Positions 41,974 through 49,770 of a stretch of 64,000 bases of DNA are shown here, piece by piece. Below the pieces are notes generated by a model that saw only the letters and a program-made list of their open reading frames with translations, had not been told where the DNA came from and ran no database searches. The stretch is taken from contig NBIV01000026.1 of the NCBI GenBank assembly GCA_003194525.1, positions 248,001 to 312,000 of the forward strand, in the 5' to 3' direction. The position numbers were made by a program, and so were the translations under genes. The number at the start of each line of letters is the position of its first letter. Positions within the stretch are counted from its first letter, which is position 1. The stretch is from Gracilariopsis chorda (Eukaryota; Rhodophyta; Florideophyceae; Gracilariales; Gracilariaceae).

Positions 41974-42303
41974 AAAGTCACCCGCGTAACTGCACGTACG
42001 CAGTCGGTCACGGGCCCGCTACCGGAAGAAGATCCAGCCGCTGTTTCCCTGAATTTTTCCCTCGAAGGAAGAGCTCCAAAGGAGCCTCTGGACCGGGGTT
42101 TTTTCCAGGGTTTTCTCGGAGGATCTACACTTGGATCAGACGCCGCAGCAGGTTACGCGCCGGTTCTTACCCCCGATCTTGCCGCTGAAATGAGGATTGG
42201 GCGGAAAGGATGTCGTCAATGGTTTCTTGGCGGCCAACGTGGTACATGCGAATCGCCTTGTCGTGGTGTGCCCCTTACCCGAGGACCTCTAGAGGTTGAA
42301 TGA
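41974..42303 (+). other. Open frame without start codon, possible transposon-coding fragment
   Basis: 109 sense codons between TGA stops, with no ATG until late. It reads for example GFFQGFLGGSTLGSDAAAGY and PVLTPDLAAEMRIGRKG. The composition is protein-like, but the overlapping minus-strand frame (around 42280-42170) is also coding-like and is conserved in repeat A1. The real coding strand is therefore uncertain. Confidence 0.25.
42205..42280 (-). repeat. Dispersed repeat copy A2
   Basis: Reverse-complement partner of 21207-21275. On the minus strand it reads HDKAIRMYHVGRQ, compared with HDKVDSMYLVRAT in copy A1. Confidence 0.6.
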
Positions 42304-42456
42304 AATGGTGGAATGAAGAAGGCAACAGTCCTCGGAAACGAAACGATTCTGCGGTTGAACACGCCTAGACACCTAATGCATTCTTAGTATAGTAGTAACC
42401 CAGTGTGTGTAGCACGACTCCGGGTTGTAGCTAATAGCTATCGTACGAAGAACGCG

Positions 42457-43950
42457 TTATAGGTTGTAGGGGTCCTTAGCAAACCCCCGGGCTAACATAG
42501 AATTGATGTTACTCGTTCGTAAACAGAGAGAGAGAGAGAAAAACTTCTCTCTCCTCAAGAAAGCTAACAACTTTTGTGGCCACTGGCGGACTATCTCCGC
42601 TAAAGTCTTACCTCTTCTTTCTGCAGGAGCAGGGAGCTCGCGTCTTCTAGATTCCGTCCGCTTGGCGCAACGCAGCACAAAATGTTCCACATCATTGGTA
42701 GCGTGTGTGTCGCAGTCGCACTGTGACCGCGTTCTTCTGTGTAGGTAGCAACCGGATGAAGCTTCGGGGTGTGCGCTACGTAGATTTGCGACAGTGTAAC
42801 TTCTGCTTTTCGAAACGATATGATGTCTCTAGTTGTCCTGGGATATCACTGATGAAGGGTTTGGCTTTCGAAGCCGCCATGATTCGTGTTTTGGCGTCCT
42901 CAAAGTAGATCGGGACTTTGATTTGATCTTTCAAGGAAGTGCTTAAGCCTTGCTTTGCAAGGGTATCCACCCGTTCATTTTGCGGAAGACCGCAATGACC
43001 GGGTATCCAAACGATATCAATGGAACAGTCTTTCCTCTCGCTGATAACACTTGGAATTTGTGATACGCTTTGCAACGAAGAGGGTTGTGTCCGGGGAGAT
43101 TTGCGTAAACCGTCGACCATGCTCTTGGAGTCTGTTAGTAGTCTAATTCTCCCTTTCCACCCCTGCTCGCATCTATTCAAAACCTTCTTTAGGGCGTGTT
43201 TTGCAACGATGACCTCTGCTGTAAAAGAAGATACTTCGACTTCAGCCGGAAAAGTGTCCTCCTCTTGTTCTAGACCGTTATCATCCCAGCATATAGTGTA
43301 GGCTGCGGCTCCAACTTTCTCAACGGAAAGGATCTGGTAGCCTAACTTGTGCCCATCTACATCTAGTACATGTTGAGAATCGAGGTAGGTGTACGCCATG
43401 ACGAACTCATCGTCATAGAATACGACCATATCTGGCATTCGGCGATATCGATCATAAAATTGGCGACACTGGGGGGTGCGCCGCCATCGAATGAACGTAC
43501 TTCCTCGCGCTGCCTATAAACCATCCATCTGTCCACTCCACCGCGATTCTGGTTTCACTGTTTCCTGGTTGTCCTGAGGGCTCCCCTACCGAGCTATCGC
43601 TCCATACTTCGCATTGTGCTGGTTGTAGTGTGCCCAGCAATGCGTGCGCAGCTTCCTGTTGGACTGCTTCGGTATCTTCTTTAGAACAAGGAGCATAGTG
43701 AAACTCAGCATTCTGGATTATGGCTAGTCCTGGCTCGATTGGAAGCGCGGCGCGCGGCAGATGAAGAAGGCCGAGCTCTGCAAGTTTCTTCTTTGCTTCT
43801 TTTTTCAACGTTGACCTTTTCTTCCTTATACGCGTGCTTTAGAGTGTGGTGATTGATTGTTGTACTGGTACTCAAAACATCTAGATGAAGCAGGGGTTCG
43901 TGATCCAATCTTTCACAGGCAGGGCCGGCAAAGCTCTTTGGCTTGCTTTG
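42457..43950 (-). pseudogene. 3' end of a non-LTR retrotransposon: RNase H and terminal zinc-knuckle region, frame-broken
   Basis: Remnant of a LINE-type ORF2. Reading 5' to 3' on the minus strand: the linker after the reverse transcriptase (ERLDHEPLLHLDVLSTSTT), then an RNase H domain with VWSDSSVGE, SSFTAEVIVAKHALK, RLLTDSKSMVDGL and VWIPGHCGLPQNERVDTLAK. A terminal segment follows (ANLRSAHPEASSGCYLHRR) with CDCDTHATNDVEHFVLRC, the usual Cys/His block ending such ORFs. At least three frame changes are needed: in the A-run near 43805, near 43445, and near 42790. The reverse transcriptase and endonuclease are absent, so this is a 5'-truncated, inactive copy. RNase H of this type is found in I-like clades. 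The exact 3' boundary, poly(A) and target duplication are not identified. Confidence 0.85.
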
Positions 43951-45169
43951 AACGGGTTTACTCGTTATTTCTCTTTTCCTCTAGCTCCGTTTGAACGATC
44001 TTCATTCTTGTCACAAAGGAGACACAGAGCAAGCACGTACTCATAAAACGCTCTGCTATACCGCAAGGATTGTACCTGACGCGTTCAGTGAGTTCCCGTG
44101 GGACATCAAAAGCTCCTAGGGCGTGGGTGGAGAGGGATAACAATAATCGACAGAGTCACAGTAGCGCAGAACAAACGGCAGCGCGATCGTTTATGGTCGG
44201 CCAAGTGGCGACGGAGACGCAGCGACGAGAGACGCAGCGACGACGGGGCATCGTTTGCTTCGCCAACGTGCAGAATCTGCACTGCAGATTGGAAATAAAT
44301 CTCTTTCTGCGCGCCTGGAAATCCCATTCCTACCGGACAACTCACAAGCAAAACGAAAACGTCGCCCGCAGTAGGATATGAACAGGAGGACAGCTCACAG
44401 TTTACCATCACGATGAACATGGCGCATTTGCCCTCTGCTACGTTTCCTATCTGAACATGGAGATCGAGTAGCAGTCTCGGAACTAGGGACACCAGCCTGC
44501 ACAATCACATGCACTATCCGAACAGTTCAAACAGTTTGAATCAGGGGCCAGGAAGAGCTCACGTGGTTCTCAAATCGCCACTTTCTCTCTCTCTTTCTCA
44601 GCAACAGTACCACCGGACATGTCAACTTTCCTACTTTCCTGTCTAAGGGTTACCGTACGTTTGCAAGAGAGGGGCGTGTGTGTGATGTGTATCGATTATG
44701 GCAGCTGTATTACCAAGAGTACCGACGGTAGAAGGAAGGAGATTGCATGAACACATTTGTTGGCGGTGAGGTTAGTCCTAATGACCCAACAGCAAATGGG
44801 TCAGCATTAGTCCAAAAACTGGTGTCGAGAGAACAGAAATTCTTAGCATCCCTATTCTGGTTCTCTTAAGTCGATCTAGCGTTACCACGTCTTTGTATCT
44901 ATAATTGTTCGCCGTCATCTCTGATCATCAGAGATGACGGCGAACAATTATTGTATTCAGAGTCTGATGCACTTGGATAAAATGTCCGCGGATACACCTG
45001 GGATAGACTTGGTCTCAGATCTGTTTCTAAAAATTTCAGAGTCAATCTCGGCGACATCGAATAGCGCTGTTTGAAGAACTAGCACCATTAACTTAATGTA
45101 CTAAAGGTACCGACGGCACTGTCTCACGTCTTGTCTGCATGGTCTGTCGAGATATTCCAGAAACCCTTA
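43951..45169. other. Intergenic region containing a long palindrome
   Basis: 1.2 kb without a gene. Its most striking feature is the 51-bp perfect palindrome at 44901-44951 (separate entry). A minus-strand 132-codon frame at 44504-44106 has no domain. Confidence 0.45.
44901..44951. repeat. 51-bp perfect palindrome (25-nt arms, one-base centre)
   Basis: The left arm 44901-44925 begins ATAATTGTTCGCC and ends CTCTGAT; the right arm 44927-44951 is its exact reverse complement, with a single C between. It would form a very stable hairpin or cruciform. No ORF or terminator context explains it. Confidence 0.92.
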
Positions 45170-45182
45170 GAGCATCTCCAAC
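45170..45182 (+). repeat. Left terminal inverted repeat of the Harbinger element
   Basis: GAGCATCTCCAAC, preceded by TTA. A GGAGCAAAA word a little further in is also present inverted near the right end. Confidence 0.9.
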
Positions 45183-45216
45183 AGGCAGGAGCAAAACATT
45201 AAAAAACTACAAGTGG

Positions 45217-45253
45217 AAACGGCCTTCGGCCGTGGGCGGCGCTGCGCGCCGCA
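45217..45253. repeat. GC-rich repeat, copy 1
   Basis: A CGGCCTTCGG-centred stretch followed by GGGCGGCGCTGCGCGCCGC. An almost identical copy lies at 45679-45715, 462 bp away in the same orientation, within the Harbinger left arm. Both halves are self-complementary. Confidence 0.75.
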
Positions 45254-45474
45254 TTGCTTTTGTAGCTTTGTGTATTTAGTAGCGTTCGGAGGCTCTCCGA
45301 GCACTTTGCTCGCTTGCGCTCGCAATAGCGCTCGTAGAACCACGGGGCGCCGCAGCGCCTAGAGTATGTGGAACCGTTAGGGTTTTCCTTTAGGTGCCTA
45401 AATTGACTGCAGTGCCAGCCAATGATGAGAAAGCGCGACACGTTGCTTTTTGTAACTTGGTGGCACTGCAGTCA

Positions 45475-46308
45475 TTATGGGAGTGCCAGCCAGTAAGCAG
45501 CAACCTTTGCTGCTGCTGCTGCTGCTGAATTTTGTAAATGGTAGGGAAGCGTTGCGCCAAATGGGCGATTTGAATGGGCAAACGGGGGCGTGCAAGACGA
45601 TTTTGTGGCGCAACGCCTCCATTGAATCAAGAACACCCCCTCATACAGGAACAAATACTTATAATGGAGAGGCAAAAGGAAGCGGCCTTCGGCTGCGGGC
45701 GGCGCTGCGCGCCGCGGTGGAGGAGTGATAAACAGCGGTGAGGAAAGAAGAGGGTGGAGAGAGCAAAAGAAGAAAAGCAAGTAGTTTAATTCCATGAATG
45801 AAAAACGCAAGAAAGATGATTGTGGTTGTGGAGGGATGCAGAACTGAATGGCTTCAGGCAGCACTGGGTTGGCGATGGCCACAGGCATGGGATGAATTTT
45901 CTGCGCATTTGTGGATGTAAGCTGCGGGTCATGCAGGAGTAGCACATGGTCGTTCCTTCGAACGCGCGACAATGCGACACACAACTGTCCGGCGCAGAAC
46001 AAGTTGGATTGCGCATCCACAACCAAGCCATCCAACTTCGTTCCCTGTCCTTTGTGAAAGGTAGCTGCAAACGCGAGACGAATGGAGAACTGCCTTCAAA
46101 TCATGCAAATGTCTGCGAAAGAAAACTCGAAGTCGATACGATGCAGGAGCTGTCGTTCCAGCACCTGTCCGTTCTCGTCGAATCGAGCCACCTGCATCGT
46201 AAACTGATCGACACGCACGACTACGAACAGCTTTCCGTTGACCACAGCGGGATGCAGCACGTTCCGAATGACCCTAACTGGCACACCGATTGTGGTGCAA
46301 TGCCCCAA
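45475..46308 (-). pseudogene. C-terminal fragment of a PIF1-family helicase with an in-frame stop
   Basis: PIF1-like helicases are encoded by Helitrons and some other mobile elements, and by host genomes. The minus strand reads GVPVRVIRNVLHPAVVNGKL and RIDFEFSFADICMI, then TGA (46098-46096), then in the same frame RQFSIRLAFAATFHKGQGTK and LCVALSRVRRNDHVLLL. These are the last motifs of the family, with the HKGQG and ALSRVR blocks intact. The N-terminal Walker A/B part is missing. The frame continues open to 45475, past the conserved region, into the GC-rich repeat. The fragment lies wholly inside the Harbinger element, in the same orientation as the transposase. It is not functional as it stands. 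Confidence 0.8.
45679..45715. repeat. GC-rich repeat, copy 2
   Basis: Partner of 45217-45253, differing at a few positions; it follows GGCAAAAGGAAG. Confidence 0.75.
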
Positions 46309-46339
46309 AGGGGAAAAACACCGAAAGACGTTCGGGATC

Positions 46340-46870
46340 TTCCTCTCACGAGGTGAACCCTGTTGGGTAGAGCCCTCCCAGAGGTGTCACGGCGAAGCCG
46401 GTTTGTAAGACCAGGGACACCTGACGCGACTCGCGCAGGGAGGTGAAGGCGAAGAATCGGTATTCACGTGAGCGGGGTGTGATCCTCAGTAGAGGTATGT
46501 TTCCACGTAAGTGGGGAAGTGTGAGCGGATGCGCACACGAGGGCCGCGGATAGCGGGAGGTGCTACCCTAAAAAGGGGAAGAAGGAAAGACGAAGTGGGT
46601 CGCGAGAGCGACGAGCAGATACGGCAATGCCGGTGGACAGGACTCCCTATACAGGGCGAAACACCAATATGATTGGAACAATTATATTCCCAGTGATGGG
46701 TTTCTTTAGATGTGCAAGGGGGTTAGATGTCCCGTGGTTTACGGCGCTTCCCTCCAAGGAGGAGTAGAGTACGCGCGCAAGCGGCAACAACTAGAGCCAA
46801 TTCCCCAGGTTGGGGTCCCTTGTTGGGGAATGTTTACTGGTGCGACGGCAGTGCGCCGTCGCACTAAGTA
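46340..46870. other. GC-rich, hairpin-dense non-coding segment inside the transposon
   Basis: About 530 bp with no ORF but repeated strong stems. GTGCGACGGC pairs with GCCGTCGCAC around a 5-nt loop (46840-46864). TTCCCC pairs with GGGGAA (46801-46829). GGTGTC pairs with GACACC (46383-46421). The density of stems resembles a structured RNA or ribozyme-type sequence, but no group I, group II, hammerhead or rRNA signature was recognised. Function and origin unknown. Confidence 0.45.
46840..46864. repeat. 10-bp perfect hairpin
   Basis: GTGCGACGGC, loop AGTGC, GCCGTCGCAC. It lies at the right edge of the structured segment, where the sequence changes to AT-rich. Confidence 0.85.
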
Positions 46871-47197
46871 CTAGCTTCTCAGAAATGGGTGTGAAAATAA
46901 TAAATAATATTAACTAAAATACTCCACATTTCGTGGCAACATCCACTACTGTGGCCAACCGCCAATTGACCCAAAACCGTGTCCCACGTGTCCATACCCA
47001 CCATTGTGGGGCGTAGTTCATATACACACTACACAACCGATAATACCGTGAAAACCATCAAGTACCAAGAATCCCTCCCTGAGGGCGTTGCACTACACTG
47101 AATGTGGAACGACTCAGATAGAGCTATTCCATCGTTCTTCCTCCTTCCATTGCAACAACTTGTTGTAGGAAGTTCGTACTAGGAACCAGTGTACAAG

Positions 47198-48118
47198 ATG
47201 GAACCGAAGAAAGCCACCACACGAGGGCCCAGTTTTTCACTGAACGAAGACACTGCTATTGCCAAACCGTTCATGAAAACCTCCAAAGATCCCATCATCG
47301 GCACTGACCGCAAGAAGAAGTTCTTCTACGAAGCCATTGAAAAAATATAAAATGAGCTATTCAAACCTCCAAACCGTGCACTGCGGTCTGCTGAGTCTAT
47401 TCGTAATCGAGTGAAATTGATGTCTACAAAGTGTTCCTTGTTCTCTGCGTGCGTTGCGCGCGTTCAACGCCTTAATCCCTCGGGATACAACGCCCAGGAC
47501 TTGGTACGCATGGCAACGGGCCTTTACAACGGTATAAAAATGAAGCCGCCAACTGATGATGTAGGAGAACCATTTAAATTTGCTGGAGCAGGGGAGGTAC
47601 TCAGAAAGCATCCAAAGTCTGCATCTGAATCGTGGTCCTCACAAGACATTTCCCATACTACGTCTACTGAGAGCAAAACGGTGGACGTAGATGGTACTGA
47701 GGGGAACGAAAGACAGACTGACGTCGAGGAAGAGCAAGAAGTTGGAAAAGTCGCCACCGCACAACGACCACAAGGCCGCAAACCTTCGAAGGTAGAATGT
47801 ATCAAGCAAAAATACTATGAAGAGAAGATCAAGGTAGCGAGAGAGGCGTTGCAGCTCCAACGTAAACGAGCAGATGAGATACAGAGGCAGAATGACATAT
47901 CTTTGTTCACTGCATGTGGAGATAGCAGCCCTGAAGCAGCCGAGTTCTTTCGCATTTCGCGCAAGAGAATGTTAGAAAAACTCAAGGAAGAGGAAGAAAA
48001 TGCTGAAGGAGCAGGTAAAAGGAGCAGAGTGTCTTATCAAGGTGATCAATCGACCGACAAGGCGGAGAAGATCGTCAATGTGGATAATGATAGTCCTACC
48101 AAAGTTGCCCATAAATAG
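47198..48118 (+). pseudogene. Myb/SANT-like accessory protein of the Harbinger element, nonsense-interrupted
   Basis: In PIF/Harbinger elements a Myb-like partner binds the ends and helps import the transposase. The ATG at 47198 reads MEPKKATTRGPSFSLNEDTA and SKDPIIGTDRKKKFFYEAIE, then TAA (47348-47350). It continues in the same frame with FKPPNRALRSAESIRNRVKL, RVQRLNPSGYNAQDLVRMA and a charged C-terminal half with a predicted coiled coil. The trihelix-like block, with DPI-x-GTDRKK and RSAESIRNR, is the form seen in plant and algal Harbinger partners. Only the TAA breaks an otherwise continuous 306-codon frame, so the inactivation looks recent. Confidence 0.8.
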
Positions 48119-48299
48119 TGCATGATGAAAACGGTTCCTACACTGAAATTGCAGAACCTGAGCGAGGATTGCCAAAACGTCTCACAAGGGAGCGCCGTAG
48201 CGAGCTTGCGAGCGAAGGGGCTCGTGGGACCGCGTGAGAAAGATCTTCACTTTTTGTCGTCGGCGCGGCACCAAGTCTTCCTCTACATACCCCAATGAG

Positions 48300-49712
48300 T
48301 TACCCCACGTACGAGGTTCCTAGTAAAGCCCATAAATGATCCATGACGTCATTCTGCAGACATGCCTGTTTGTATTCGTCCCGCAAAAACTCCCGTCCTC
48401 TGCACAGTGCAGCAATAGAACCAGAAACGACCTCTGGTTCATTTTCATTAGCCCAAATTGGTGTTCCGCTGTGAACGACCTCTGCACCAGAGAACCTTTT
48501 TAAAGCACTTACCGTCCATGTCTCCTCCTCGTCTATTAAACCCTCCTCCACCATCATGTTATGCAACACTATACAGCAATACACGATGTTTCTCATGTTG
48601 GATACATACCAAAACCTTGACGGCCTTTGTAAGATATGCCACCGTCCCTGCAAAACACCAAAAGCGCGCTCCACGTCCTTTCTGCACCCTTCCCGACAAA
48701 CGGCAAGGTTCTTCTCCTTTTTGGTTACTGATTCCTGAGCCGTGTGGACAAAAATGGGTTATTTCGGATACAATCCGTCACATAAGAAATACAGTAGGTC
48801 CCTTTCTTTTCCGTTCACAGTGTACGAAAACTTCGGCGGTAAGGAACCATCCGCGATCTTGTTCAGGAGGGATGAAGTTTCTAAAACATTTAAGGTCGTT
48901 AGCACTACCCGGTGTACCAAAGAAGGCGTGCCAAATGTAGAGTTTGTCGTCAGCAATAACTTCCAAAATGAGAGCCGGCTTTTTTCCTTTCCTTGATATT
49001 GTCCCCTCCACCCAACCGGACAGGTCTTCCATATCCACTTGCAACAATCAATGCTTCCAATCATTCCAGGGAACCCCAATTTACAGGTTCTTTGCAATAC
49101 CTTTTGCAAATCATTTTCTGTTGGAAATCGGAGATACTGCTCCTTGAACGTTTCTACCACAGCTTTGCAAAAGCGTTTCAAGCAATCCGATGCTGTGGAC
49201 TTTGCCATTCGAATATTCTCATCTAAGCTGTCTGCGGGGCTGCCATATGCAAGGATGCACAGAGCTGCAGCCACCTTTTGTTCTGCTCGAAATTCCACAG
49301 TTCCCGTGCAGTCAATACTTGTTTGAAAGTACTTGTATCTCTGTTGCAGTGTGTTGCACACACTGTAGTATATGCGTTTAGACAATCGAAATCTTCGACG
49401 AAAGTGAGCGTCGTGATGAACGGGGTTTATGCAGAGATAGTCACGGAGTAGCTGGGCATACCCCTGTTCACGGCTGCGGTCAAGATTGCGACTTTGATTC
49501 GCAATAGATACGCCATGAGTTCGGTTGTCGTCATCGCTGTCCGAGCTGCTCAAAGCAGATTGTAGCAGCTCGTGCAGTGCTTCATCAAGCTCGTAGTTGA
49601 TGAGCTCAGACGACATGAGAGGGTTTGGTGTTGTCCTGCCGTTGGAGATGAGACCAGGTAGAAGCAAATCTGCAAATAAGCAAAATGCGCACAGCCATTT
49701 ACTGCTCGCCAC
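48300..49712 (-). pseudogene. PIF/Harbinger DDE transposase, frame-broken
   Basis: Cut-and-paste transposase of the DDE_4 type. The minus strand starts near 49712 and contains FRRRFRLSKRIYYSVCNTL. GFPGMIGSIDCCKW carries catalytic D1 (codon 49047-49049), IWHAFFGTPGSANDLKCF carries D2 (codon 48895-48897), and CRKDVERAFGVLQGRW carries the catalytic E (codon 48669-48671). LHNMMVEE follows near the end. The D1-D2 segment changes frame in the T-run at 48980-48985 and returns near 48881-48888. A TAA replaces the conserved Trp after DGLYPK (48761-48759) without leaving the frame. All three catalytic residues are encoded but not in one reading frame, so the copy is inactive unless the breaks are sequencing errors. 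Confidence 0.9.
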
Positions 49713-49740
49713 GCTGGCTACGTTTTGCTTATTTGCTCCC
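49646..49740. repeat. Subterminal repeats at the Harbinger right end
   Basis: An internal copy of the terminal word (CCGTTGGAGATG, near 49640-49651) lies about 110 bp inside the right end. GCAAATAAGCAAAA (about 49672-49685) is inverted as TTTTGCTTATTTGC (about 49725-49738). Such subterminal repeats are commonly transposase- or Myb-binding sites. Confidence 0.6.
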
Positions 49741-49754
49741 GTTTCTTGGGTGCC

Positions 49755-49767
49755 GTTGGAGATGCTC
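49755..49767 (-). repeat. Right terminal inverted repeat of the Harbinger element
   Basis: GTTGGAGATGCTC, exact complement of the left end, followed by TTA. Confidence 0.9.
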
Positions 49768-49770
49768 TTA

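Larger units (their letters stand above)
41050..42456. other. Transposon-remnant region between the SET gene and the retrotransposon
   Basis: Holds dispersed repeat B2 (41656-41722), six CTT units at 41812-41829, dispersed repeat A2 (42205-42280), AG microsatellites (near 41200 and 42525), and an unusual open frame without ATG (41974-42303, 109 codons). No intact gene. Confidence 0.5.
45170..49767. mobile_element. PIF/Harbinger DNA transposon, complete ends, decayed genes
   Basis: 4598 bp bounded by 13-bp perfect terminal inverted repeats (GAGCATCTCCAAC at 45170; its complement ends at 49767). It is flanked by TTA on both sides (45167-45169 and 49768-49770), the target duplication typical of the superfamily. 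Inside are a minus-strand Harbinger DDE transposase and a plus-strand Myb/SANT-like accessory gene, convergently arranged, both broken. A PIF1-helicase remnant and a GC-rich hairpin region fill the left half. Some Harbinger elements reach this size, but the helicase piece is not part of the normal gene set and is probably an insertion or captured fragment. Ends are intact, so trans-mobilisation by an active relative is possible. Confidence 0.9.

Noticed and set aside
44106..44504. 132-codon minus-strand frame next to the palindrome
   Set aside because: No recognised domain and no start context; not distinguishable from a random open frame.
46340..46870. Group II or group I intron, hammerhead ribozyme, or rRNA fragment
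   Set aside because: A GTGCGAC word and several stems suggested it, but no domain V, no hammerhead core and no conserved rRNA block could be found; kept as unidentified structure.
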